64,000 nt of DNA from Streptomyces sp. NBC_00390 (GCF_036057275.1 NZ_CP107945.1:1612001-1676000); one strand, 5' to 3'; counted from the stretch's first letter, positions 10,915-22,779 are shown. Numbers and translations: made by a program. Notes: generated by a model not told the origin, from the sequence alone.

Positions 10915-11195
10915 GACATGCCTCCCCTGCCTGGAACGGCCCGCGATGAGTCGGGCCCCCCTGAGATACGGATGGGGCAGGTCCGGTGTTCAAGAGGCAC
11001 GGGCGCCGGGCAGCCCGGACCGGCCGTGGACGGCTGGTGATCTGTCTCACATTCCCTCGTCTCCCCGTGATGGTTGTGACCTCCGGTGCGCTGGGTACTG
11101 CGGTACGTCCAAGAGACGGGTGTGCCACACAGATACTTCTCTGAGAGGTGGGGCACTTGAGCCCGCGTACGTCGCACGCGTACCGACCCTTGAGC

Positions 11196-13886
<2,691 letters not shown>

Positions 13887-13901
13887 GCCGGAAGCACGAA
13901 G

Positions 13902-13932
13902 CGGAGCCGGCCGGTCGATACGGCCGGCTCCG
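13902..13932 (+). terminator. Terminator after the PGRP amidase
   Basis: Perfect 12-bp stem, CGGAGCCGGCCG (13902-13913) with CGGCCGGCTCCG (13921-13932), 7-base loop. TCTTGTTG follows on the plus strand. It sits between convergent genes and may serve both. Confidence 0.85.
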
Positions 13933-13971
13933 TCTTGTTGTGCAGCCCGTTCCGTGTGTGAAGGGGCGCTC

Positions 13972-14736
13972 TCAGTTCTCTCCGGGTTCTTCGCCGTCGG
14001 CTACCGAACCGTCGGACGCCGCGGCGGCCTTACTGCCTTTCACCGGGCCGGACTTGACCGGCTTCGGGACCTCCAACGGCGTCTGCCGGTCCAGCAGCCG
14101 GGCGCAGTAGCCGGCCACGGCCTCGGGTCCCCCGCCCGCTTCCGCCTCCAGGCGCAGTTGCAGTCCGCCGTCCTTCGCGGTGCCGCGCCGCTGCTGTGCC
14201 TCGTACGCCTCACAGTGCGCGCGCCGGTCTGCGGCCGTCGGCGGCCGTTCGCCCCGAGTGCCCCTGTCCGCCGGGCCGTTCGGCGCCGCCGAGCCCGACG
14301 GCGGTGCACTCGTCGGCTGTTGCAGGGGACCGGGCGTGTGTTGTGCGGGACCGGGCGTGGTACGGGGTGCCGGGCGCCGTCCCCCCTCAGGCTCGTCGAA
14401 GGGCGCCGGGATCACTCCGCCCGCCATGGCCACGCCGCTCAGCATGACGCCGCCGACGAGTGTGCCTGCGCCGATCTTCGCCCACGCAACCCGTCGCCGT
14501 GGCGCGCACGGGCGCCAGTCGTCACCGCGCCTGGTGGGCCTGCTGAGCGCGCCCGCGTCGCGAGCCGCGCGGAAGGCGGCCACCGCGTGCTCCTCGGACG
14601 CCGGTGCGACGGCTGCCGGGCGGGCAGCGGCAGACAGCAGCTCGTCGAGCGACGGCTGCCTCGTGTGTCCCTGCGCATACGGCTGCGGCTCGGCGCCGGA
14701 TTCCACCGGGTCTCCCGATCGATGGTTCTCGTTCAT
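13972..14736 (-). CDS. Single-span membrane protein, candidate anti-sigma factor
   Basis: The gene overlaps the sigma gene upstream by ATGA, so the two are probably translationally coupled. The 254-residue protein has a cytoplasmic N terminus of about 90 residues (with the conserved-looking QPSLDELLSAAA), one membrane helix at about 88-110 (IGAGTLVGGVMLSGVAMAGG), and an outer Pro/Ala-rich region. That region carries two Cys (AHCEAYEAQ and AGYCARLLD) in a short helical domain. Placement behind an ECF sigma gene and the topology fit an anti-sigma factor. I do not see a classic zinc anti-sigma HxxxCxxC motif, so the role is inferred from context only. Confidence 0.6.
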   Translation of the reverse strand: MNENHRSGDPVESGAEPQPYAQGHTRQPSLDELLSAAARPAAVAPASEEHAVAAFRAARDAGALSRPTRRGDDWRPCAPRRRVAWAKIGAGTLVGGVMLSGVAMAGGVIPAPFDEPEGGRRPAPRTTPGPAQHTPGPLQQPTSAPPSGSAAPNGPADRGTRGERPPTAADRRAHCEAYEAQQRRGTAKDGGLQLRLEAEAGGGPEAVAGYCARLLDRQTPLEVPKPVKSGPVKGSKAAAASDGSVADGEEPGEN

Positions 14737-15359
14737 CTCTCACGTTCCAGCGCACGGGAGCCCGAATCCGTCACATGTCTCGGCTCCAGGGCTTCCAGGC
14801 TCTTCGCCAGACGCCTCAGCCCGCGGTGCGCCGCCGACCGCACCGCCCCGGGCCGCTTGCCGAGGACGCGTGCCGCAGCCGGTCCGTCGAGACCGATGAC
14901 CGTCTGGAGCAGCACCGCTTCAGCCTGCCCGCGGGGCAGCGTCGAGATCAGGGCAAGGGCCTGCTGGGTGGAGATGGCCTCGAAGGCCTCGCCGGCGGTG
15001 TCCACGCGCGCAGGCCGTTCGGCGAGGTCGCTTTCGAGCAGGCTTGCGCGCGGGCGACTCTTCAGACGGCGCAGATGGTCGATGGCCCGGTTGCGCGCGA
15101 TGCTCGCCGTCCAGGCCCGAAAGCCCGGTCCGTCACCCCGGAACCGACCCAGATCACGGGCGATTTCCAGCCAGGCGTCGGATGCCACGTCCTCTGCGTC
15201 GTCACCGACCAGCCCGCGCAGGAATCCGAGGAGCGGGGGGTGGACGATCCGGTAGGCCGCGGCGAAGGCGGCTTCGTCGCCGTTCTGGGCGCGAGCGACC
15301 GCGTCACCGAGCTCGGCGTCGGACGTCTGCGCATGTCGGCCCCCGCCCCCCTTGACCAC
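14733..15359 (-). CDS. ECF-type RNA polymerase sigma factor
   Basis: Region 2 is visible as FAAAYRIVHPPLLGFLRGLV, DAEDVASDAWLEIARDLGRF and FRAWTASIARNRAIDHLRRL. Region 4 is ISTLPRGQAEAVLLQTVIGL followed by DGPAAARVLGKRPGAVRSAA, which is the helix-turn-helix. I chose the GTG at 15359 because GAAGAGG lies five bases ahead of it. An ATG at 15416 adds 19 residues but has no ribosome site. That gives 208 residues, normal for the class. Region 4 matches sigma factors paired with membrane anti-sigmas, and the next gene overlaps its stop. Confidence 0.85.
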   Translation of the reverse strand: MVKGGGGRHAQTSDAELGDAVARAQNGDEAAFAAAYRIVHPPLLGFLRGLVGDDAEDVASDAWLEIARDLGRFRGDGPGFRAWTASIARNRAIDHLRRLKSRPRASLLESDLAERPARVDTAGEAFEAISTQQALALISTLPRGQAEAVLLQTVIGLDGPAAARVLGKRPGAVRSAAHRGLRRLAKSLEALEPRHVTDSGSRALERER

Positions 15360-15690
15360 GTGATCCTCTTCTTCGTGCGGGCGCTGCGCACCCGTGCCGG
15401 TTTCTCTCCCCTTCATGATCAGCGTCAGCACTGAAGGAAACGTCACACATGACAGGCCCGGCGGCCGCCCGCCCGTGTGGGGGTGCGTTCGGCCGCCTTG
15501 TCGCTCGTCCCGACCGCGGCCCCGTCACCGATGCCGGGTTCGGCGCCCCGCCGGCGGTCGCGCCCGCGTTCCAGCGGCCGCGCAAGAGCGCACTCCGCCC
15601 CGTACGCGCAAGGACCCCGCAGCAGCGCTGCGGGGTCCTGCTGCGAGTCGTTGTACTGTACGCGACCGCCCGGCGGTACGGGCCCGTCGG
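15360..15690. other. Non-coding stretch between xdhC and the ECF sigma gene
   Basis: I see no gene here. It holds the xdhC terminator (15611-15639) and the upstream region of the sigma gene. No clear promoter motif could be picked by eye. Confidence 0.5.
15611..15639 (-). terminator. Terminator of the purine-oxidation unit
   Basis: Perfect 12-bp stem, AGGACCCCGCAG (15611-15622) with CTGCGGGGTCCT (15628-15639), 5-base loop. It starts about 50 bases past the xdhC stop. Confidence 0.8.
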
Positions 15691-16842
15691 TCAGGCCACG
15701 GACCCGATGCGCCCCACCGGCCTGGCAGGTGCGTCGTGGTGGATCGGTGTGTGCGCGCCCGTGAGCGAGACACCGCTCCCGCCGCGGCGGCCCGCGACGA
15801 TCTCCGCGCCGATGGACAGCGCCGTCTCCTCCGGTGTACGCGCACCGAGGTCGAGGCCGATCGGGGAGCGCAGCCGGGCGAGTTCGATTTCGGTGACACC
15901 GACGTCGCGCAGTCTCCTGTTGCGGTCCTCGTGGGTGCGGCGCGAGCCCATCGCCCCGACGTAGGCGACCGGGAGCCGCAACGCCCGTTGCAGCAGCGGT
16001 ACGTCGAACTTCGCGTCATGGGTCAGCACACACAGCACGGTGCGGGCATCGACCTCGGTCGAATCCAGATAGCGGTGCGGCCAGTCGACGACGATCTCGT
16101 CCGCGTCCGGGAAGCGGATCCTCGTCGCGAACACGGGCCGCGCGTCGCAGACCGTGACGTGATAGCCGAGGAATCTGCCGACCCGGACCAGCGCCGACGC
16201 GAAGTCGATCGCACCGAAGACGATCATGCGCGGGGCGGGGACGCTCGACTCGACGAACAGCGTCAGCGGCTGTCCACAGCGGCTGCCGTCCTCGCCGATG
16301 ACGGCCGTGCCGGTACGGCCCGCGTCCAGCAGTGCGCGGGCCTCGCCCGCCGCGGTGCGGTCCAGCTCGGGGTGGCCGCCGAGCGAGCCCTCGTAGGTGC
16401 CGTCGGGGCACACGAGCAGGGCGCGGCCCGCGAGGTCGGCAGGCCCGTCGGTGATCCGCGCGACCGCCGCCGCCCGTCCCTGGGCGGCGGCGGAGAGCGC
16501 GCCGGCGAACACAGCCCTGGCGGGAGCGTCCACGCCCACCGGGGTGACGAGGATGTCGATGATGCCACCGCAGGTCAGGCCCACGGCGAAGGCGTCCTCG
16601 TCGCTGTATCCGAAGCGCTCGAGGACGGTCTCGCCGTCCTCGAGCGCCTGTCGGCACAAGTCGTACACCGCGCCTTCCACACACCCGCCGGAGACCGAAC
16701 CGATGGCCGTGCCCTCGCTGTCGACGGCGAGGGCGGCACCCGGCTGCCGGGGCGCGCTGCCGCCGACGGCCACCACGGTGGCGACGGCAAACGAACGGCC
16801 CTGCTCGACCCACCGGTTCAGCTCTTCGGCGATGTCCAGCAT
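15691..16842 (-). CDS. xdhC: XdhC-family molybdenum cofactor insertion protein
   Basis: XdhC proteins bind molybdenum cofactor, promote its sulfuration and hand it to xanthine dehydrogenase. The 383-residue protein has the N-terminal XdhC/CoxI domain (VATVVAVGGSAPRQPGAALA, GSVSGGCVEGAVYD, LTCGGIIDILV) and the C-terminal Rossmann domain (RMIVFGAIDFASALVRVGRF, then VAYVGAMGSRRTHEDR and IGLDLGARTPEETALSI). GGAGAG stands seven bases before the ATG. It is the last gene of the purine unit, 67 bases after the permease gene and ahead of a terminator. The dehydrogenase subunits lie upstream, which supports the assignment. Confidence 0.93.
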   Translation of the reverse strand: MLDIAEELNRWVEQGRSFAVATVVAVGGSAPRQPGAALAVDSEGTAIGSVSGGCVEGAVYDLCRQALEDGETVLERFGYSDEDAFAVGLTCGGIIDILVTPVGVDAPARAVFAGALSAAAQGRAAAVARITDGPADLAGRALLVCPDGTYEGSLGGHPELDRTAAGEARALLDAGRTGTAVIGEDGSRCGQPLTLFVESSVPAPRMIVFGAIDFASALVRVGRFLGYHVTVCDARPVFATRIRFPDADEIVVDWPHRYLDSTEVDARTVLCVLTHDAKFDVPLLQRALRLPVAYVGAMGSRRTHEDRNRRLRDVGVTEIELARLRSPIGLDLGARTPEETALSIGAEIVAGRRGGSGVSLTGAHTPIHHDAPARPVGRIGSVA

Positions 16843-16909
16843 GTTCGCTCTCCTTGGGTGTCGATGGGAGTGAAGGTGTGGGGAAGGCGGCGGGTTCTCC
16901 TGCGGGGGG

Positions 16910-18391
16910 CTACCTGACTCCCAGCCAGCCCTCGATCGGGTGCAGTGCGAAATAGGCGAGGAAGACGACGGCGAGGACCCACATCAGCCAGCCGACGTCG
17001 CGGGCCTTGCCCTGGACCGCCTTGATCAGTACATGGGCGATGACTCCGGCGGCAATACCCGCGGTGATGGAGTAGGTGAAGGGCATCAGCACGGTGGTCA
17101 GGAAGACCGGGATCGCGGTCGCCGAGTCGTTCCAGTCGATGTGCTTGGCGTTCGTCAGCATCATCGAACCGATCACGACCAGCGCCGCGGCGGCCACCTG
17201 GGTGGGGATGACCTGCGCCAGCGGGGTGAAGAACAGGCAGAGCGTGAAGGCGAGGCCGGTGATCACGCTGGCGAAGCCGGTACGGGCCCCGTCACCGACA
17301 CCCGCCGTGGACTCGACGAACACCGTCTGCCCGGACGCGCCGGCCACGCCGCCGATGGCTCCGCCCGCGCCGTCGATGGCCAGGGCCTTGTTCAGGCCGG
17401 GCATCCGGCCCTTGTCGTCGGCGAGGCCGGCCTGCTGGCCGATACCGATGATCGTGCCCATGGCGTCGAAGAAGCCGGCCAGCACCAGGGTGAAGACGAT
17501 GACTCCGACGGTGATCCCGCCGACCTCACCCATGCCGGAGAAGGAAACGTTGCCGAACAGGCCGAAGTCCGGGGCGCTCACGACGGAGCCGGTGATCTCC
17601 GGGGCGTTCAGTCCGCCCCAGGCGGCCTTGTCGAGCCCGGCGAACTGGTGGACAGCGGCGGCGAACAGGGTGCCGCCGACGATGCCGATGAGGATCGCGC
17701 CGGGGACCTTGCGGACCTGGAGCAGGAAGATCAGCATCACCGTGACGGCGAAGCAGAGGACCGGCCAGCCGGTGAGCATGTCGCTGGTCCCGAGCTGGAT
17801 GGGCTTGGCGCCGGCGACACCGCCCTCACCGGGCATGGAGGTGACGAAGCCGGCCTGGACCAGGCCGATGAAGCAGACGAACAGGCCGATCCCCATGGTG
17901 ATGGCGTGCTTCAGGGCCAGGGGGATGGCGTTCATGATCAGTTCACGCAGGCCGGTGACGACCAGCAGGACGATCACGGCACCGTAGATGACGCACATAC
18001 CCATCGCGTTTTCCCAGGTCATCTCGGGCGCGACCTGGAATGCCATGACGGCGGAGACGCTCAGTCCCGCGGCGAGGGCCAGCGGCACATTGCCGATGAG
18101 ACCCATCACGATGGTGGTTGCGGCGGCGGCGAAGGCGGTCGCGGTGGTCAGCTGACCACCGTCGAGGCGGTTGCCGGCCACATCGGGCACCGACAGGATC
18201 ACCGGGTTGAGAAGGATGATGTACGCCATCGCCATGAAGGTGGTGATGCCGCCACGCACCTCCCGGCCGAGGGTCGACCCTCTCTGGGTTATGTGGAAGT
18301 ACCGGTCGAGCCAGGAGCGGCCGGCGGGCCGGCGCGTTCCCGCGCCGGCGTCCTCCGCCGTCGTCCTCGGCTCAGTGGACTGCTGGGTCAT
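16910..18391 (-). CDS. AzgA-type NCS2 purine permease
   Basis: This is a membrane transporter for purine bases, probably hypoxanthine/guanine/adenine by the AzgA/GhxP branch. The 493-residue protein has about 13 membrane helices. Branch signatures are TTFMAMAYIILLNPVILS in helix 1, DAMGTIIGIGQQAGL, and GASGQTVFVESTAGVGDGAR. The ATG at 18391 (MTQQSTEPRT) is preferred over a start five codons upstream. It lies between the xanthine dehydrogenase genes and xdhC, so uptake and oxidation are probably co-regulated. The 259-base gap before it may hold a second promoter. Confidence 0.92.
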   Translation of the reverse strand: MTQQSTEPRTTAEDAGAGTRRPAGRSWLDRYFHITQRGSTLGREVRGGITTFMAMAYIILLNPVILSVPDVAGNRLDGGQLTTATAFAAAATTIVMGLIGNVPLALAAGLSVSAVMAFQVAPEMTWENAMGMCVIYGAVIVLLVVTGLRELIMNAIPLALKHAITMGIGLFVCFIGLVQAGFVTSMPGEGGVAGAKPIQLGTSDMLTGWPVLCFAVTVMLIFLLQVRKVPGAILIGIVGGTLFAAAVHQFAGLDKAAWGGLNAPEITGSVVSAPDFGLFGNVSFSGMGEVGGITVGVIVFTLVLAGFFDAMGTIIGIGQQAGLADDKGRMPGLNKALAIDGAGGAIGGVAGASGQTVFVESTAGVGDGARTGFASVITGLAFTLCLFFTPLAQVIPTQVAAAALVVIGSMMLTNAKHIDWNDSATAIPVFLTTVLMPFTYSITAGIAAGVIAHVLIKAVQGKARDVGWLMWVLAVVFLAYFALHPIEGWLGVR

Positions 18392-18505
18392 GGTGCCTAC
18401 TCCCAAGGTTCACAGGGGCACCCACCGCACTCGTTCGGCGGCGGGATTTGGGATGGTGCTTGGCGCACGACCCGGGGGACGGCCCGAGACGAACTGGAAC
18501 TGCGG

Positions 18506-18532
18506 GTACTGCTCGTACTGCTCCTACTGCTC
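18506..18532. repeat. Three tandem 9-bp repeats
   Basis: GTACTGCTC, GTACTGCTC and CTACTGCTC stand head to tail in the gap between the permease gene (start 18391) and the dehydrogenase large-subunit gene. The array is about 115 bases upstream of the permease start. It could be a regulator site or a chance slippage product. Confidence 0.7.
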
Positions 18533-18650
18533 GGTGATGCGTGGCCGCGAGCGGTGCGGCACTTGGTGTCCCCGGGCGACGCGGACAGGCGGGGAAGTGT
18601 GACGTTCCTTGGAGGCACGGCACGCACCGCCCGGGGAGTTCTGGGGGGGG

Positions 18651-21056
18651 TCAGGTGCCGGTGAGGTGCTCGGGGCGCACCGGCGTCCGGTTGAGCTCCA
18701 GCCCCGTCGCGTTCCGGATCGCCGCGAGGACGGCCGGGGTCGAGGACAGGGTCGGGGCCTCGCCGATGCCACGCAGTCCGTACGGCGCGTGCTCATCGGC
18801 CAGCTCGAGCACGTCGACGGGGATGGTCGGCGTGTCGAGGATCGTGGGGATCAGATAGTCCGTGAAGGAGGGGTTGCGCACCTTCGCGGTCTTCGGGTCG
18901 ACGATGATCTCCTCCATGACCGCGACGCCCAGGCCCTGGATGGTGCCACCCTGGATCTGGCCGACGACGGACAGCGGGTTGAGCGACTTGCCGACGTCCT
19001 GTGCGCAGGCCAGCTCGATGACCTTCACCAGTCCGAGCTCCGTGTCCACCTCGACCACCGCGCGGTGCGCGGCGAACGAGTACTGGACATGGCCGTTGCC
19101 CTGGCCGGTGCGGAGGTCGAAGGCCTCAGTGGGGCGGTGGCGCCACTCGAGCTCGATGTCGACCGCCTCGCCCTCCAGGACGTCCACCAGGTCGGCGAGT
19201 ACCTCGCCGCCGTCGGTGACGACCTTGCCGCCTTCGAGCAGCAGCTCGGCGGTGGCCCAGGCGGGGTGGTACGACCCGAACCTGCGCCGCCCGATCTCGA
19301 GGACCCTCTCGCGTACGGCCTCGCAGGAGTTCTTGACCGCGCCGCCGGTGACATAGGTCTGGCGGGACGCGGAGGTGGACCCTGCCGATCCGACCTGGGT
19401 GTCGGCCGGCTGGATGGTCACCTGGGCGACACCGAGCTCGGTGCGCGCGATCTGCGCGTGGACGGTGACGCCGCCCTGGCCGACCTCCGCCATCGCGGTG
19501 TGCACGGTCACGACCGGCTCGCCGGCGATGACCTCCATCCGTACGCGGGCGGTGGAGTAGTCGTCGAAGCCCTCGGAGAAGCCGACGTTCTTGATGCCGA
19601 CCGCGTACCCCACTCCTCGTACGACGCCCTCGCCGTGCGTGGTGTTGGACAGACCGCCGGGCAGCGCTCGGACGTCGGCGCCCTCGGTGGTCTCCCACTG
19701 GCGCTCCGGCGGCAGCGGGCGGGACTTGACGCGGCGCAGCAGCTCGGCGACGGGGGCCGGTGAGTCGACCGGCTGGCCGGTCGGCATGATCGTGCCCTGT
19801 TCCATGGCGTTGAGCTGCCGGAACTCCACCGGGTCCATGCCCAGCTCCGCCGCGAGCTTGTCCATCTGGGCCTCGTAGGCGAAGCACGCCTGCACCGCGC
19901 CGAAGCCGCGCATGGCGCCGCAGGGAGGATTGTTGGTGTAGAGCGCGATCGCCTCGATGTCGACGTCGTCGAGTACGTACGGGCCGACGCTCAGGGACGA
20001 GGCGTTGCCGACGACCGCCGGGGAGGCGGAGGCGTAGGCGCCGCCGTCCAGGACGATCCGGCACTTCATGTGCGTGAGCTTGCCGTCCTTGGTGGCGCCG
20101 TGCTCGTAGTAGAGCTTCGCCGGGTGCCGGTGGACGTGCCCGAAGAAGGACTCGAACCGGTTGTAGACGATCTTGACGGGCTTGCCGGTGTGCAGCGCCA
20201 GCAGGCAGCCGTGGATCTGCATCGACAGGTCCTCGCGGCCGCCGAACGCCCCACCGACGCCGGAGAGCGTCATGCGCACCTTGTCCTCGGGCAGGCCGAG
20301 TACGGGTGCGATCTGGCGGAGGTCGGAGTGCAGCCACTGGGTGGCGACGTACAGCTCGACACCGCCGTCCTCGGAGGGGACCGCGAGGCCGGACTCCGGG
20401 CCGAGGAAGGCCTGGTCCTGCATGCCGAAGGTGTACTCGCCCTTGACGATCACATCGGCACGCCGGGCGGCCTCGTCGGCGTTACCGCGGACGATCGGCT
20501 GCCGGTGGACGATGTTCGGGTGCGGGACGTGGCCGATGTGGTGGTCGTCGCGGCCCTCGTGGACCAGGATCGCGTCGGGCGCGGTCGCGGACGCCTCGTC
20601 CGTGATGACCGGCAGCTCGGCGTAGTCGATCTTGATCTTGGCCGCGGCGCGGCGGGCGGTCTCCGGGTGGTCGGCGGCGACCAGGGCCACCGGCTCGCCG
20701 TGGTGGCGGACCTTGCCGTGGGCGAGGACCGGGGTGTCCTGGATCTCCAGGCCGTAGTTCTTCACCTCGGTGGGCAGGTCGTCGTAGGTCAGCACGGCGT
20801 ACACGCCGGGCATCGCGACGGCCTCGGAGATGTCGATCGAGCGGATCTCGGCGTGCGCGACGGTGCTGCGCAGGGTGTGGCCCCACAGCATGTCCTCGTG
20901 CCACATGTCGGAGGAGTACGCGAACTCGCCGGTGACCTTCAGGGTGCCGTCGGGGCGCAGTGTCGACTCGCCGATGCCGCCCTTGGTCTGCGAACCCTGG
21001 GAGATGTTGGTGGGGGTGCCGGCCGGAGCGGTGGCGGCCCGTGGATTCAGCGCCAT
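18651..21056 (-). CDS. Xanthine dehydrogenase, molybdopterin-binding subunit
   Basis: This is the catalytic subunit, which hydroxylates hypoxanthine and xanthine to urate at the Mo centre. The 801 residues comprise the aldehyde oxidase/xanthine dehydrogenase a/b hammerhead (about 25-135, TLRPDGTLKVTGEFAYSSD) and the Mo-cofactor domains. Visible motifs are GQDQAFLGPESGLAVP-like binding sequence (MQDQAFLGPE), GGAFGGRED, CGAMRGFGAVQ, MAEVGQGG and the catalytic GIGEAP near E766. The start at 21056 gives MALNPRAATAPAG, three bases behind the iron-sulfur subunit stop. Substrate specificity is inferred from the neighbouring purine permease, XdhC and PucR. Confidence 0.93.
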   Translation of the reverse strand: MALNPRAATAPAGTPTNISQGSQTKGGIGESTLRPDGTLKVTGEFAYSSDMWHEDMLWGHTLRSTVAHAEIRSIDISEAVAMPGVYAVLTYDDLPTEVKNYGLEIQDTPVLAHGKVRHHGEPVALVAADHPETARRAAAKIKIDYAELPVITDEASATAPDAILVHEGRDDHHIGHVPHPNIVHRQPIVRGNADEAARRADVIVKGEYTFGMQDQAFLGPESGLAVPSEDGGVELYVATQWLHSDLRQIAPVLGLPEDKVRMTLSGVGGAFGGREDLSMQIHGCLLALHTGKPVKIVYNRFESFFGHVHRHPAKLYYEHGATKDGKLTHMKCRIVLDGGAYASASPAVVGNASSLSVGPYVLDDVDIEAIALYTNNPPCGAMRGFGAVQACFAYEAQMDKLAAELGMDPVEFRQLNAMEQGTIMPTGQPVDSPAPVAELLRRVKSRPLPPERQWETTEGADVRALPGGLSNTTHGEGVVRGVGYAVGIKNVGFSEGFDDYSTARVRMEVIAGEPVVTVHTAMAEVGQGGVTVHAQIARTELGVAQVTIQPADTQVGSAGSTSASRQTYVTGGAVKNSCEAVRERVLEIGRRRFGSYHPAWATAELLLEGGKVVTDGGEVLADLVDVLEGEAVDIELEWRHRPTEAFDLRTGQGNGHVQYSFAAHRAVVEVDTELGLVKVIELACAQDVGKSLNPLSVVGQIQGGTIQGLGVAVMEEIIVDPKTAKVRNPSFTDYLIPTILDTPTIPVDVLELADEHAPYGLRGIGEAPTLSSTPAVLAAIRNATGLELNRTPVRPEHLTGT

Positions 21057-21058
21057 CG

Positions 21059-21661
21059 TCAGACCGCCTCTTCCTGACGCTCCTGGCGGGCAGCCGCGAG
21101 GCGGACCGCGTCCAGGATCTTCTCGTAGCCGGTGCAGCGGCAGAGGTTGCCTGACAGGGCCTCGCGGATGTCCGCGTCGGAGGGCTCGGCGTTGCGCTCG
21201 AGCAGCTCGTCCGCGGCGACCAGCAGGCCGGGGGTGCAGAAGCCGCACTGGACGGCGCCGGCGTCGATGAACGCCTGCTGGATCGGTGCCAGCTCGGTGC
21301 CTTCGCCGGTCTGCGAGTCCGTGCCCTTGGCGGACCACAGCCGGGCGTCCTGGAGGGAGGTGCCGCAGGCCCCGGTCCCGCAGGAACCGCGCTCGGCGTC
21401 GCGCTGCCTGGCGAAGTCGGCCAGGCCCTCGACGGTGACGACCTCACAGCCCTCCACCTGGCCTGCGGCGACGAGGCAGGAACAGACCGGCACGCCGTCC
21501 AGGCGGACCGTGCAGGAACCGCACTCGCCCTGCTCACACGCGTTCTTGGAGCCGGGCAGCCCCAGCCGCTCACGCAGCACGTACAGCAGGCTCTCGCCCT
21601 CCCAGACGTCGTCCGCTTCCTGCCGGCGCCCGTTGACGGTGAAATTCACGCGCATGGTCAT
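21059..21661 (-). CDS. Xanthine dehydrogenase, [2Fe-2S] subunit
   Basis: This small electron-transfer subunit carries two [2Fe-2S] clusters. The plant-type ferredoxin cluster ligands are in KNACEQGECGSCTV and VPVCSC. The second cluster domain has VQCGFCTPG and NLCRCTG. At 200 residues it is about 40 longer than usual. The extra sequence lies between the two domains (about residues 85-125) and includes RGSCGTGACGTS and AKGTDSQTGEGTE. Similar inserts occur in actinobacterial homologues; a role is unknown. Its start overlaps the stop of the FAD-subunit gene (ATGA). Confidence 0.93.
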   Translation of the reverse strand: MTMRVNFTVNGRRQEADDVWEGESLLYVLRERLGLPGSKNACEQGECGSCTVRLDGVPVCSCLVAAGQVEGCEVVTVEGLADFARQRDAERGSCGTGACGTSLQDARLWSAKGTDSQTGEGTELAPIQQAFIDAGAVQCGFCTPGLLVAADELLERNAEPSDADIREALSGNLCRCTGYEKILDAVRLAAARQERQEEAV

Positions 21662-22548
21662 GCAGCTCCTTCAAGCGTGCGGGCGGTGCCGCGGTACTGC
21701 TCCCAGGTCCAGCCCAACGTGCGGCGGGCCATGATGCCGACCGCGTGGCGGCGGTACTTGGCGGTGCCGCGCACGTCGTCGATCGGGTTGCAGGCAGCGG
21801 AGGCGAGCTGCGCGAACTGCTTGGCGATCGACGGGGTGATGATGTTCCCGCTCTTCCAGAATCCGCCTTCTTCGAGCGCGGCGTTCAGGAAGTCCTCGGC
21901 GGCCTTCGCCCGCACCGGCGTCGGGGCGGCGGAGCCGATGCCGGTACGCACGGTGCGGGTCTCGGGGTGCAGCGCCAGACCGAAGGCGCACACCGCGATC
22001 ACCATGGCGTTGCGGGTGCCGACCTTCGAGTACTGCTGCGGTCCGTCGGCCTTTTTGATGCGGACGGCCCGGATGAGCTCGTCGGGGGCGAGCGCGTTGC
22101 GCTTCACGCCCGTGTAGAACTCGTCGATCGGGATGAGGCGGGTGCCGCGCACCGACTCGGCCTCGACCTCGGCGCCCGCGGCGAGCAGCGCCGGGTGGGC
22201 GTCGCCGGCCGGGGACGCGGTGCCGAGGTTGCCGCCGACGCCGCCGCGGTTGCGGATCTGCGGGGAGGCGACGGTGTGCGAGGCCAGGGCCAGACCGGGG
22301 AGCTCCGTGCGCAGGTGCTCCATGATCTGGGAGTACGGGACGGAGGCACCGAGCCGGACGTGCTCGCCACCGACCTCCCACTCGGTCAGCTCACCGATGC
22401 GGTTCAGGTCCATGAGGTACTCGGGCCGGCGGTGGTCGAAGTTGATCTCGACCATCACGTCGGTGCCACCCGCGATGGGGACTGCGGTGGGGTGCTCGGC
22501 CTTCGCGGCGAGCGCCTCCTCCCAGCTGGCGGGGCGAAGGAAGTCCAT
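21658..22548 (-). CDS. Xanthine dehydrogenase, FAD-binding subunit
   Basis: This medium subunit passes electrons from the iron-sulfur clusters to NAD+. The 296-residue protein has the FAD loops PIAGGTDVMVEIN (about 24-36) and RNRGGVGGNLGTASPAGD (about 99-116), and the C-terminal CO-dehydrogenase flavoprotein domain (VGTRNAMVIAVCAFG). It is the first gene of the purine unit, with an ATG behind AAGAGAG. The next gene overlaps by four bases. The divergent regulator pucR begins 275 bases away. Confidence 0.93.
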   Translation of the reverse strand: MDFLRPASWEEALAAKAEHPTAVPIAGGTDVMVEINFDHRRPEYLMDLNRIGELTEWEVGGEHVRLGASVPYSQIMEHLRTELPGLALASHTVASPQIRNRGGVGGNLGTASPAGDAHPALLAAGAEVEAESVRGTRLIPIDEFYTGVKRNALAPDELIRAVRIKKADGPQQYSKVGTRNAMVIAVCAFGLALHPETRTVRTGIGSAAPTPVRAKAAEDFLNAALEEGGFWKSGNIITPSIAKQFAQLASAACNPIDDVRGTAKYRRHAVGIMARRTLGWTWEQYRGTARTLEGAA

Positions 22549-22755
22549 GAGTGGCTCTCTTCTAGTAATCGGGGTCGTTCGTCACCCGGGCCCGGGACGG
22601 CCGGCCCTCGACATGGTGTTCACGTCCTGTTAACGCGGTGTGGAGCCAGTACACAAGGCGTGACCGGTCCGGTGCAGTCACCGAAAACATGAAGGAGTTG
22701 GCTGGGCCACACCTATGTCTTGTAGATTCGAACGAAAGGCGAGGATCGGCAACCT

Positions 22756-22779
22756 CACCGTTTTCCCCTGGAAACGGTG
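22756..22779. promoter_or_regulatory. Inverted repeat between xdh operon and pucR (possible PucR operator)
   Basis: CACCGTTT (22756-22763) and AAACGGTG (22772-22779) form a perfect 8-bp inverted repeat with an 8-base spacer. It lies 45 bases before the pucR ATG and about 210 bases before the xdh start. Position and symmetry suit a dimeric regulator; no binding data are implied. Confidence 0.5.
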
